A DNA stretch of 40,355 bases from Halobacillus sp. BBL2006 (GCF_000786645.1 NZ_JRNX01000018.1:1-40355); one strand, 5' to 3'. Numbered from the stretch's first letter, positions 1-6,706 are shown. Notes: generated by a model from the letters alone, not told the origin. Translations and numbers: made by a program.

Positions 1-86
1 TTTCTTTGCTTTTTTTCCTGTTTTGATAATTGCATATACTTGACCATTTCCTCTGTCAAATACTTCACATAATCATTACGATCCAT
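1..86 (-). CDS. YqzE-like small protein, N-terminal part
   Basis: Partial gene running off the left edge; only the first 28 codons are inside. It starts at the ATG at 84-86, with an AAGGGG ribosome binding site just upstream. The visible N-terminus begins MDRNDYVKYLTEEMVKYM and turns Lys-rich. This resembles YqzE of Bacillus, a short protein of unknown function found near comG and aroK. It lies downstream of aroK on the same strand and is host chromosome, not phage. The assignment rests on a short stretch, so it is moderate. Confidence 0.55.
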   Translation of the reverse strand, partial: MDRNDYVKYLTEEMVKYMQLSKQEKKQR

Positions 87-134
87 GGAAACCCCTTCTT
101 TTAAGTACTTGTTAAACATAGTATGGACGGGATT

Positions 135-620
135 TCACATTTTTAGACGTTCTGTTATCTCTTCTCCGATTAATTCAGGGGATTTATCATCAACTATAAT
201 AATATGGTCAGCTATCGCCTCATAAACCGGAAGACGTTCATTAAACCTCGTCTGTTTTTCTTCTAAATCGCCCTTCCACAAAGGGCGTGAAGTATCCTCC
301 TCCAATCGGTTTACGATTGTTTTCCAGGAAGCCTTAAGGTAGACGACTATCCCCTTCGATAAAACACGGCGATTCTCCTCAGATAAAATAACTCCGCCTC
401 CCGTTGAAACAATAACATCCTTACTGATATTTTCCAGGAATTCCATTTCTTTTTTTCTAAAGTATGACTCTCCATAGTGTGAGAACATTTCTGCGATCGA
501 CATTCCTTCTTGCTTTTCAATCGATTCGTCCATTTCTATGTAAGGCTGTCCTAGTTTTTCGCTCAATTGCTTTGCTACCGTTGACTTTCCACTTCCCATA
601 AAACCAATTAAAAAAATCAT
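135..620 (-). CDS. aroK: Shikimate kinase
   Basis: Phosphorylates shikimate to shikimate 3-phosphate with ATP in the cytoplasmic aromatic amino acid pathway. At 161 residues the length is normal for the family. The P-loop GFMGSGKS lies at residues 6-13, a DE pair that fits the substrate-binding Asp follows near residue 31, the STGGG loop near 72-76, and the lid-type sequence DTSRPLW near 108-114. The ATG start has GGGAG eight bases upstream. It is divergent from comGA, and the pair marks the host side of the prophage junction. Confidence 0.95.
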   Translation of the reverse strand: MIFLIGFMGSGKSTVAKQLSEKLGQPYIEMDESIEKQEGMSIAEMFSHYGESYFRKKEMEFLENISKDVIVSTGGGVILSEENRRVLSKGIVVYLKASWKTIVNRLEEDTSRPLWKGDLEEKQTRFNERLPVYEAIADHIIIVDDKSPELIGEEITERLKM

Positions 621-721
621 AGTTAAACTCCCTTGAAATTTTTTTGAGAAAAGAAGGAAAATCCCACAAAATGTCGAATATTAACCTTTGTAGTATTCAT
701 TATAGTGAGGTGATCTTATTA

Positions 722-1174
722 TTGAAGTCCATTGCAACGTTTGCTCATGACATTCTAATCTCTGCCATTCAACAAACTGCTTCAGATATTCATTTCTCAC
801 CCTTCGCAGAGAATGCAAGCATTTATTTTCGAATCCACGGCGAAAGAATTTTCCACTCTTCTCTTCCCCTACCACTTTATCAGAAACTCCTGGCTTACTT
901 TAAGTTTAAATCCGGTATGGATATTGGTGAATTTCGGCGCCCGCAAAATGGTACAATCCAACATCGTGCAGAACAACAGATTTTTGATTTAAGACTGTCC
1001 ACCCTCCCAATTACCGGGACCGAAAGTTTAGCAGTCCGGATCCTGGCCCCCATGAATCACACACCTTTAGAAAGACTTTTTTTATTCCCTTCTCAAATTA
1101 AGAGGATTGAGCAATGGCTGAATCATTCAAGCGGAATGATTCTCTTTACAGGTCCGACTGTCAACGTTACATAA
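722..1174 (+). pseudogene. comGA: comGA, 5' part, interrupted by the prophage
   Basis: ComGA is the cytoplasmic traffic ATPase that drives assembly of the competence pseudopilus for DNA uptake. About 150 codons are present, against about 350 for a complete gene. The product matches the N-terminal domain of GspE/PilB-type ATPases, including the LRLSTLPITGTESLAVRIL stretch. It runs to GMILFTGPT, the beginning of the Walker A box; the expected GSGK is replaced by VNVT and a stop. The TTG at 722 follows GAGGTGAT and is the likely start. Phage genes begin within 70 bp of the break, so this is the 5' half of comGA cut by integration. The 3' part should lie beyond the right end of the prophage. Loss of the P-loop should abolish function. 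Confidence 0.85.
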
Positions 1175-1230
1175 ATACAACAATTAACTTTATCCTATCT
1201 TCACTCCATTTTAACTTATCTTCACTTCTA
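1140..1230. other. Candidate prophage attachment junction (attL)
   Basis: The comGA frame loses homology after the codons for Gly-Pro-Thr, around 1160, and the AT-rich sequence that follows reads into a phage-type gene. The crossover core should lie within or just before the conserved Walker A codons at about 1140-1162. To its right the direct repeat TATCTTCACT occurs at 1196-1205 and 1217-1226, 21 bp apart, which could be arm-type integrase sites. The right-hand copy is not in the window, so the exact core cannot be set. Confidence 0.6.
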
Positions 1231-1815
1231 CATGTACTTCTTAATAAATGATTTTACATTATGGCTTTGATGTACTTTCAAAGGCGGCCAATCTAAGTCT
1301 TTATATTTTGTCTCACTCAGTATCCAAATGAAGGGGAAGAATTCACTGTGATCTTTCCATGAATTACTGTAGAAATATTTTAGATATCTTTGTTCTTTAC
1401 CGGCCATTACCTTTTTCGTGTAATGGTTCCGCTGGATTTCAACGAGAAAAGGAGCTCCATTCCAGATCATGAAGACATCAGGTTCAATACTTCCTTTTTC
1501 TCCTGTTTTCCATTCCACTTCAAACGTAGAAGGCTTCGTGTATTTGCAGAGGTCGAGGTAAAAATCAGCGATGGCTAGAAAATGAGGTACCTTTGTGGAG
1601 TTAGGTCGGATGTTGCTCGTCTGAGGGTAATATGAATACGGTCGGGTTGATCGGTGTACTTTCACATGGCCGTCACGCTCTAAGCGTTTCATGACTCTGT
1701 TGCAAGCATTGATCGAGCCTTTCAATTTATTAAAGAACATCCCAATAATGTGGTTACGGTCTAAGACACGAAACTTATCAAGGGCTTCCAGTATTTCTTT
1801 GTCACGCTTATTCAT
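1228..1815 (-). CDS. Replication-relaxation family protein
   Basis: About 195 residues from the ATG at 1813-1815, which follows AAAGGTGAG. The N-terminus looks like a winged helix (KRDKEILEALDKFRVLDRNHI, then a segment with RVMKRLERDG). The C-terminal half carries acidic and Lys/Glu residues within a hydrophobic core, including EPDVFMIWNGAPFLVEIQR, which recalls a PD-(D/E)xK-like fold. This matches the replication-relaxation family seen beside FtsK-like genes in Bacillus phages and mobile elements. It overlaps the 3' end of the FtsK-like gene by 8 bp, so the two are probably translationally coupled. Its role in phage biology is unknown; rolling-circle replication or DNA transfer is the usual suggestion. 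Confidence 0.7.
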   Translation of the reverse strand: MNKRDKEILEALDKFRVLDRNHIIGMFFNKLKGSINACNRVMKRLERDGHVKVHRSTRPYSYYPQTSNIRPNSTKVPHFLAIADFYLDLCKYTKPSTFEVEWKTGEKGSIEPDVFMIWNGAPFLVEIQRNHYTKKVMAGKEQRYLKYFYSNSWKDHSEFFPFIWILSETKYKDLDWPPLKVHQSHNVKSFIKKYM

Positions 1816-2980
1816 CGATCTCACCTTTCAACTTTGGCATCTCCATAAACTCATCCATTGGTGGATCTTGCAGTTCCATATCAATGACTTCCTTCGCTTC
1901 TCCTGGACGCTTGTAAGGATCCAACAGTTTCCGTGCATCCTTTAATGAGAGAAGGGGTGCTTGCAAGATATGAGTGCTGGCTCCTCTGAAAATGAACCGT
2001 CCTTTCTCATCGTTCGAAATACTTGAAGCGTCGTAAGGATTGCCACGACCAAGTGTAATGTCTGAATTGATTTTGTCCGAGTGCCTGAACGCATATCTGA
2101 CAGTCAGGTTATTCTTCAGCTGGCCATCTAAAATATTCGCATCAGGACGCTGCATGGAGAGAATGAGAAATATACCAAGCGCACGACCGATACATGAGAT
2201 TTCTTCTACAATGTCCAGCATATCCGTTTCCTTCTTGAGAAGTCTTACTTCATCGATTGCAAGTAAAATATACTTTTCAAATTTCGTTTCTTTAATTTTG
2301 TTATACTCATCGATGTGCTCCACTTCCCAAAGATCAAGCAGATCTCCACGCCTCTCCATTTCTCTCTTTAACCATTGAAGGCATTTATGCAAATCATTTT
2401 TCTTGGTCATTACCTTGGCACCTGCCACGTTTCTAAACAAATGAAACTCACTTCGTTTCATATCTCCTAGGTACAGATCCACACGGTCTTTCATGTGTAA
2501 GATGATGGAAGTGATAATGGCTCGAACAGTGACACTCTTTCCACTTCCCGTCTCTCCAGCGATGAGGAGGTGAGGATTCGTTACCATGTCATAAATGTGT
2601 ATCTTACCGAGCGCGTCTTTACCCGACAGTACAGGGAAGGAAGTACCGGTGAAGACTGAAGCAAGTTCACTCCAATCAAAGTCGAAGCTTTGGTCGATAT
2701 CCTTTGTAAATACTCGTAGCACATACACCAAACCATCACCTTCTAAGGTGTACTTCTGGCCGAAGATCTGGCGGAACACATACTCTTTTTTCATCAGGTC
2801 TTCTGGATTCAAGCCTTGCGGCAACTTGAAAATATACTCGACCAGCTCTTTTCGTTCACGGTAATCGACGATGTAAGGGTAGCTTTTAAAAGTCTTGCTA
2901 TCCTTTTTCCTTTCATAACAGATATCACCGATGCGAAAAGCATTCTTGAGCCGATTCTTTTTTAAGTAGTCATTCAACAT
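1808..2980 (-). CDS. FtsK/SpoIIIE-like DNA translocase ATPase
   Basis: About 390 residues from the ATG at 2978-2980, which has AGGAGGGG upstream; an earlier in-frame Met is less likely. The Walker A motif is GETGSGKS in the middle of the protein, preceded by NPHLLIA. YILLAIDEV is the Walker B, and SMQRPDA with a later basic segment resembles the HerA/FtsK arginine-finger region. There are no N-terminal membrane helices, unlike host FtsK, which makes it closer to coupling-type ATPases such as ConQ of ICEBs1. It pairs with the replication-relaxation gene downstream and two small genes upstream. The module looks like one of mobile-element origin kept by the phage, and its function in the lytic cycle is not known. 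Confidence 0.85.
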   Translation of the reverse strand: MLNDYLKKNRLKNAFRIGDICYERKKDSKTFKSYPYIVDYRERKELVEYIFKLPQGLNPEDLMKKEYVFRQIFGQKYTLEGDGLVYVLRVFTKDIDQSFDFDWSELASVFTGTSFPVLSGKDALGKIHIYDMVTNPHLLIAGETGSGKSVTVRAIITSIILHMKDRVDLYLGDMKRSEFHLFRNVAGAKVMTKKNDLHKCLQWLKREMERRGDLLDLWEVEHIDEYNKIKETKFEKYILLAIDEVRLLKKETDMLDIVEEISCIGRALGIFLILSMQRPDANILDGQLKNNLTVRYAFRHSDKINSDITLGRGNPYDASSISNDEKGRFIFRGASTHILQAPLLSLKDARKLLDPYKRPGEAKEVIDMELQDPPMDEFMEMPKLKGEIDE

Positions 2981-2990
2981 GTGACCCCTC

Positions 2991-3182
2991 CTAGATACCA
3001 AACTTCTTAAACGTTTCCCATAGTACCCATAGAGCCCCACCATAAGCCATTGCATGGATGAGGGTCTTATTGACGGCGTTCACAAGTTCAGCTTCTACGC
3101 GCTTTCCTAATTGCTCTAATCGATTCTCTACTGCGCAAATACCAACGACAGTCGCACCGACAACACCTATAGTAATCATCAT
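2991..3182 (-). CDS. Small membrane protein
   Basis: 63 residues. The first 17 residues form a hydrophobic segment (ITIGVVGATVVGICAV), and a second hydrophobic stretch lies near residues 45-57, with an amphipathic Glu/Lys helix between them. GGAGGGA seven bases upstream supports the ATG at 3182, whose A also ends the upstream gene in a TAATG overlap. It is in the FtsK operon and may anchor the ATPase, which is inference. I do not recognise a family. Confidence 0.65.
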   Translation of the reverse strand: MMITIGVVGATVVGICAVENRLEQLGKRVEAELVNAVNKTLIHAMAYGGALWVLWETFKKFGI

Positions 3183-3376
3183 TAGTAAATCCCTCCATTC
3201 AACATTCCATCAATGACATGGGCAGTATAGTCGTGGAAACTAACCATGCTCTCATAGAAGTAATGCTTTCCAAGCTCTCCCCAAGAGTCAACAGGACAAG
3301 TTTCAATGTATTCGCGGTATTCTGTATGCTTCACAATTAGGAAATCTTTGCCGCATACTTTTACTTTCATATTCAA
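3182..3376 (-). CDS. Hypothetical phage protein, 64 residues
   Basis: The open frame extends upstream to 3553, but its first 58 codons are Arg/Lys rich and have no ribosome binding site. GGAGG seven bases before the TTG at 3374-3376 makes that the better start. The product starts MNMKVKVCGKDFLIV and ends in a Gly-rich tail. The stop overlaps the next ATG (TAATG). It is the first gene of the FtsK operon, directly downstream of the operator-rich region. No family recognised. Confidence 0.6.
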   Translation of the reverse strand: MNMKVKVCGKDFLIVKHTEYREYIETCPVDSWGELGKHYFYESMVSFHDYTAHVIDGMLNGGIY

Positions 3377-3572
3377 TTTATTTCCTCCGTTTTCCTTGTA
3401 TAGAATTCTAATCTCTGGGAACAAAAATTTAAAAATTTCCTTGTAATTCCACGTATAAGAAAATGTTTTTCGGGCACCCTCTCCCCCGTACCCCCTCACC
3501 TTCAAACCTCTTCGCCTTCGCTTCGAACAAATTCTCTTTTTCAATCCCATCAACCCTTTTTGCTTGTATTAA

Positions 3573-3702
3573 TCATGTAGCTCTACTGAAGTAGATACAT
3601 GAGAGGCTGTTGAGGTAATGAGGAAATGACTACATGAGTTGATTCGACGAGTGTTGCTCTTTTTCTACTGGAGTAGATTTTCAATTTCTAGTCATGTAGT
3701 AC
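3573..3702. promoter_or_regulatory. Operator-rich divergent control region
   Basis: Two nearly identical perfect palindromes, TCTACTGAAGTAGA at 3582-3595 and TCTACTGGAGTAGA at 3664-3677, lie 82 bp apart. A second motif recurs in both orientations: TCATGTA at 3573-3579, its complement TACATGA at 3596-3602, ACTACATGA at 3629-3637 and TCATGTAGT at 3692-3700. The first palindrome is therefore nested inside a larger dyad. On the plus strand TTTTCA, 16 bp, TACAAT (about 3679-3706) could serve as a promoter for the XRE gene. The region separates the FtsK operon from that regulator and looks like its operator. Confidence 0.65.
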
Positions 3703-3785
3703 AATATGGGGCGATGGCTTGTCTTGATACATATTATTTCTAAAAATTTAGAAGGAGTATGGTGGAGTAGGTAGAACTAATAGGC

Positions 3786-3974
3786 ATGGACATTTTTATT
3801 AATGAGTGGATCGACAAACGAGGATACAAAAAGAAGTGGGTAGCTGAACAATTAGGAGTGAGTGGCAACGTTCTCTCCAGATGGGCGAATGGAAGGAGTG
3901 TACCATCTTTAGAACATGCGCTAGATCTGGCGAAGCTGTTGGAGTGTAAAGTCGAGGATTTGTTTAAGAAATAA
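3786..3974 (+). CDS. Small XRE/Cro-type transcriptional regulator
   Basis: 62 residues, almost entirely one helix-turn-helix: WVAEQLGVSGNVLSRWANG with the later PSLEHALDLAKLLE helix. It is a single-domain DNA-binding protein with no oligomerisation or protease domain. It is one of only three complete plus-strand genes in the prophage part and lies directly downstream of the palindromic operators. It probably represses the divergent FtsK/replication-relaxation operon and perhaps itself. The ribosome binding site is weak (an AGG close to the ATG). Confidence 0.8.
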   Translation: MDIFINEWIDKRGYKKKWVAEQLGVSGNVLSRWANGRSVPSLEHALDLAKLLECKVEDLFKK

Positions 3975-4005
3975 AAAAGCAGCCGTCCAATTAAGGGCAG
4001 CTGCT
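3972..4005 (-). terminator. Terminator of the lipoprotein gene
   Basis: The stem AGCAGC with GCTGCT (3978-4005), with further inner pairs, is followed by six T on the minus strand. It lies just after the lipoprotein stop and may also stop the convergent XRE transcript. Confidence 0.75.
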
Positions 4006-4010
4006 CATCT

Positions 4011-4436
4011 TCATTTTTGTTCAACTATTGTTGCATTGATACTTGGAAGTCCTGTATCTGCGTCTTCGCCTCTATAGGTTCCATACACGGTTACTTGATC
4101 ACCTTCGTTTACTTCTGTATCTAATTGTAAATTCATGATTTCAAATATACCGCCTTGAGTCTCAACACTAAAGTCATTACCAAGTTGTTCTTCACCAGGA
4201 CCAACAGTGACTTCACCTGAGATCATCACCTCATCTTCTACCTGGACTTCCTCAGATACAGGGAAATCAATCTCGATTGCTTTTTCTTTTAGATCTTTAT
4301 TTATTTTTTCCTGATCATCTGCTGCAACATCCTCTGTATTGTTTTCCGTTTTGTCTTGAGAATTTGCTTCACTATTTGAACAAGCTCCTAAAATCGCCGT
4401 AAAAATAAGTAGGTTCATTAATAATAGCTTTTTCAA
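4011..4436 (-). CDS. Prophage-encoded lipoprotein with OB-fold-like domain
   Basis: 141 residues from a TTG start with GAGAGGGG upstream. A signal peptide (KK followed by LLLMNLLIFTAI) ends in the lipobox LGAC with Cys19 or so as the lipidation site, so it should sit on the outer face of the membrane. A low-complexity acidic linker follows (Asn, Glu, Asp rich to about residue 50). The C-terminal part contains VEDEVMISGEVTV and EGDQVTVYGTYRG, typical of small OB-fold domains. It has its own terminator and lies between the lysis genes and the attachment site, the usual place for lysogenic accessory genes. A role in superinfection exclusion, as known for some lipoproteins of phages of lactic acid bacteria, is possible but unproven. 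Confidence 0.7.
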   Translation of the reverse strand: MKKLLLMNLLIFTAILGACSNSEANSQDKTENNTEDVAADDQEKINKDLKEKAIEIDFPVSEEVQVEDEVMISGEVTVGPGEEQLGNDFSVETQGGIFEIMNLQLDTEVNEGDQVTVYGTYRGEDADTGLPSINATIVEQK

Positions 4437-4513
4437 TTTTCTACCCCTCTCAAATTTTGTACCTCTCTTTACGGATAAGTATACCTAAAGTTCCAAAAAT
4501 ATGTAATAAAAAT

Positions 4514-4546
4514 TAAAAAGCCCCACCCTGCTGGAGAAGGTGAGGC
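4514..4546 (-). terminator. Terminator of the lysis cassette
   Basis: On the minus strand GCCTCACC (4546-4539) pairs with GGTGGGGC (4527-4520), with one T-G pair, followed by a run of five T. It lies about 90 bp after the endolysin stop and would end the lysis/late transcript before the lipoprotein gene. Confidence 0.8.
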
Positions 4547-4548
4547 GT

Positions 4549-4600
4549 GTCCCTAGAACACAAATGTTCGTATAGATTTTTTATAATACAAACTAGGGAC
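4549..4600. repeat. Inverted repeat between endolysin and terminator
   Basis: GTCCCTAG at 4549-4556 and its exact complement CTAGGGAC at 4593-4600 enclose 36 AT-rich bases. It follows the endolysin stop and precedes the terminator hairpin on the minus strand. It could be an RNA stem protecting the 3' end or a protein site. The rest of 4437-4638 holds only this repeat, the terminator and the lipoprotein promoter/leader. Confidence 0.5.
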
Positions 4601-4638
4601 AGTTGATATAGTATCACGAAAGGGAAGGAAATGTTAAA

Positions 4639-5751
4639 TTATTTACTTTGCCCTTTTTGGATCGTTTCATAAGCTTGTACTAAACCAGCTGCAAACTCCG
4701 CGCGCGTCATAGTCTTGTCTGGCTTAAATGTTTCGTCTGGATAGCCATTAACTAATCCTAACTTCTGCGCTGTTTTGATTTTTTCTGCTGCCCAGTGATC
4801 CTGTGATACGTCAGTAAACCCTGTCGCTTTCTTATTTTCTGCCATTCTTTCGGCCTCCTTTTGCTCTTTCGATTTCTCAATTTGCGCTGCTTCATATTTA
4901 CTCATAGCGGCGTCTAGGTGCTTTTCAGTGTTAGGTCCTAGTAAACCATCTTCTTTAATCCCTTGGTCTTTCTGGAAAGCATAAACGGCTTTCTCCATGT
5001 TGGGTCCGAATGATCCATCTAACTTATCTTTATAGAATCCCAAGACTTTCAAATCCTTCTGGTGTTCTAATACTTTAGCACCAGTATCGCCTAGCTCTAG
5101 CCAGTTTTTATTTTCATCTGCTACACCTTTAACACCGTGATAACTGACATTGAAGAACTTACATAAGCCTTGCGCGTGTTCGCTTGCAACTTCTTTTTGG
5201 AAAGAGGTTTTAAGCATGAGACGCGCCTCTTCAGGATCGTCCATGAATCCATTTTCCGTTAAAATGGCCGGTCCGTTATACTCGCGCAGCATATGAAAAT
5301 TATTTCTAACAATGCCGCGATATTTTTGTTTGGTCCCTTGTTTTAAAAAACCTCCTACACATTCGGCAAGATGTTTCGTTTTGCTAGTAATCCATCCATT
5401 AAAGATATGAACAGATATTCCGCTGGCGCTGGAGTAATCAAACTCCCATCCCATAGCATTAAAATGTATACTCACTAAACAGTCAGCCTTATAGGCGTTT
5501 GCGGCATCTGTGCGTTGTTTTAAAGGTGTGTCGTAATCGGTTGGCGCTGTGAGTAACACTCTAAAACCGTGATCAAGTAGAATATCTGCAAGGAAAGCAA
5601 CGACTTTACGGTTAAATTCATTTTCACGTATGGACCTGCCTAGATCCTTAATGAAAGGTGTTCGTTTGCCGGCGGTTTTCATTCCGTGACCGTCGTCTAG
5701 TGCTACTGTTAACCCGTTCCAATCAACTTTAGGATATAACAACTTAGCCAT
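4639..5751 (-). CDS. Endolysin: Amidase_3 + PG-binding + SLH domain
   Basis: N-acetylmuramoyl-L-alanine amidase that cleaves host peptidoglycan at the end of the lytic cycle. 370 residues. Zinc-site motifs of the Amidase_3 family are visible: DDGHG (His22), a Glu near 43, SIHFNA (His near 98) and the catalytic TENGF near 167. Residues about 216-285 form a PG_binding_1 domain (GDTGAKVLEHQKDLKVLGFY, DGSFGPNMEKAVYAFQ). After a charged helical linker, residues about 313-365 are one S-layer homology domain (FTDVSQDHWAAEKI, NGYPDETFKPDKTMTRAE). SLH domains bind pyruvylated secondary cell wall polymers, so this suggests a host with an SLH-type surface polymer. There is no signal peptide, so export depends on the holin. 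It overlaps the holin gene by one base. Confidence 0.93.
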   Translation of the reverse strand: MAKLLYPKVDWNGLTVALDDGHGMKTAGKRTPFIKDLGRSIRENEFNRKVVAFLADILLDHGFRVLLTAPTDYDTPLKQRTDAANAYKADCLVSIHFNAMGWEFDYSSASGISVHIFNGWITSKTKHLAECVGGFLKQGTKQKYRGIVRNNFHMLREYNGPAILTENGFMDDPEEARLMLKTSFQKEVASEHAQGLCKFFNVSYHGVKGVADENKNWLELGDTGAKVLEHQKDLKVLGFYKDKLDGSFGPNMEKAVYAFQKDQGIKEDGLLGPNTEKHLDAAMSKYEAAQIEKSKEQKEAERMAENKKATGFTDVSQDHWAAEKIKTAQKLGLVNGYPDETFKPDKTMTRAEFAAGLVQAYETIQKGQSK

Positions 5752-6032
5752 TATTTAATCCCCTTTCTGGGCTTAACATATTTCATAGCTTGGCCGCTGT
5801 CTGATATACCTGCTGTAGTAGGATCAATCAGAGTGTTATAAACACTTACGATGACCATACCTAGCACATAAGGATTGCTGACAGCGTTGAGTAACACCTC
5901 ACCGAATACCATCCAAGTTGTTAGATCCTGTAACGTCAATCCCATGTAAGCGAGAATCGGCATGAATATGGATAGAAACAATTGAAAGTACACCTGCGGG
6001 TTATTGAATCTTACCTTCCAGTTAATTTTCAT
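5751..6032 (-). CDS. Holin (phi LC3 family)
   Basis: 93 residues with two hydrophobic segments (about 16-36 and 46-68), an N-terminal INWKVRFNNPQVY and a charged Lys/Arg tail (KYVKPRKG). Both ends are typical of the phi LC3 holin family. It forms the membrane lesion that frees the endolysin. It lies between XhlA and the endolysin in a tight operon. Confidence 0.9.
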   Translation of the reverse strand: MKINWKVRFNNPQVYFQLFLSIFMPILAYMGLTLQDLTTWMVFGEVLLNAVSNPYVLGMVIVSVYNTLIDPTTAGISDSGQAMKYVKPRKGIK

Positions 6033-6042
6033 AATAAACCTC

Positions 6043-6372
6043 CTAAAACGTAATGAATTTTGACATGAATACGACCACAGAAATGACTACAGCGATCCAC
6101 GCGGGGAGGTTACGCTGCCAGTTATCCTTATCTTTGATGATACGCTCAACGTCGTCCTTATCAGCTTTTTGTCTCTTCAAATCCTTGATGTCATCATCGT
6201 TATCCTTAGAGCGCCTCTCTGCCCCTTTAGCTATGTCATAGGTGTTATTCACCTTTTCTTCTAAGCTGAGGATTTTATCGACCTTGCCATTCAACTCGGC
6301 CATAGATACTTTCACATCCATGAGAACTCCCATGAATTCTTTCATTTCCTCCACTTCCTTTTGTTCCGGCAT
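6043..6372 (-). CDS. XhlA-like lysis accessory protein
   Basis: 109 residues: a long charged coiled coil (about 5-85) followed by one C-terminal transmembrane helix (PAWIAVVISVVVFMSKF), the layout of XhlA of PBSX. XhlA works with a holin at the membrane. It is the first gene of the lysis cassette. Its AGGGGG ribosome binding site lies 7 bases before the ATG and is contained in a candidate switching stem. Confidence 0.85.
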   Translation of the reverse strand: MPEQKEVEEMKEFMGVLMDVKVSMAELNGKVDKILSLEEKVNNTYDIAKGAERRSKDNDDDIKDLKRQKADKDDVERIIKDKDNWQRNLPAWIAVVISVVVFMSKFITF

Positions 6373-6421
6373 GATGAGCCCCCTATCTTATTAAGGGGGG
6401 ACAAAATCCTTATTGCCCCCT
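6372..6421 (-). promoter_or_regulatory. Candidate RNA switch at the start of the lysis cassette
   Basis: On the minus-strand RNA the order is AGGGGGC (6421-6415), then CCCCCCTT (6400-6393), then a second AGGGGGC (6384-6378) that is the ribosome binding site of xhlA. The C run can pair with either G block. Pairing with the downstream copy gives a 6-bp stem with a 9-base loop that hides the ribosome binding site; pairing with the upstream copy frees it. TATACT at 6438-6433 could be a -10 box, but I see no good -35. Confidence 0.5.
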
Positions 6422-6450
6422 GTGATGGTTATAGTATAATTTTCCATTAA

Positions 6451-6506
6451 CCACACCTTCTCCCTTTGTAAGGTGTGGCCAGAGGGGTGTGCGCCCCTCG
6501 CTTTTT
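6451..6506. repeat. Two strong hairpins in the lysis leader
   Basis: CCACACCTT (6451-6459) pairs with AAGGTGTGG (6470-6478). GAGGGG (6482-6487) pairs with CCCCTC (6494-6499), followed by GCTTTTT, so the second reads as a plus-strand terminator although no plus-strand gene precedes it. Together with the switch they make 6373-6534 the most structured non-coding stretch in the window. Confidence 0.6.
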
Positions 6507-6519
6507 CTATTTTGATCAT

Positions 6520-6541
6520 AAAAAATACGCCTGTTTAGGCG
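6520..6541 (-). terminator. Terminator before the lysis cassette
   Basis: CGCCT and AGGCG form a 5-bp stem with a 4-base loop on the minus strand, followed by TATTTTTT. It overlaps the end of the 52-residue gene, separating tail genes from lysis genes. Confidence 0.65.
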
Positions 6542-6693
6542 CTTTCGTTTTGGGTGTCATATCCAGCCTGTGTGAGTTTACGTTCTACTACTTCTCGTAA
6601 GTTTGATACATTTGGAACGTCTTGGTATTGGTAAGTTCCTGCTATTACCATCGTTACCCAGGCTTTCACAATTACTGAGCTATCAGTAAACAC
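6535..6693 (-). CDS. Small phage protein, 52 residues
   Basis: GTG start at 6691-6693 with an excellent AGGAGGTGAT site that overlaps the stop of the upstream gene. The product has the pattern SSVIVKAWVTMVIAGTYQYQ then VPNVSNLREVVERKL. Small proteins of this kind with a VPN-LREVV motif sit between tail fibre and holin genes in other Gram-positive phages, in the place of XkdX. Function unknown. Confidence 0.75.
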   Translation of the reverse strand: MFTDSSVIVKAWVTMVIAGTYQYQDVPNVSNLREVVERKLTQAGYDTQNESA

Positions 6694-6706
6694 TTAGATC
6701 ACCTCC

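Noticed and set aside
681-875. Antisense ORF within comGA
   Set aside because: No ribosome binding site and codon pattern mirrors comGA on the other strand.
3377-3553. N-terminal Arg-rich extension of the 64-residue gene
   Set aside because: No ribosome binding site at 3553, low-complexity Arg/Lys content, and a good site in front of the TTG at 3376.
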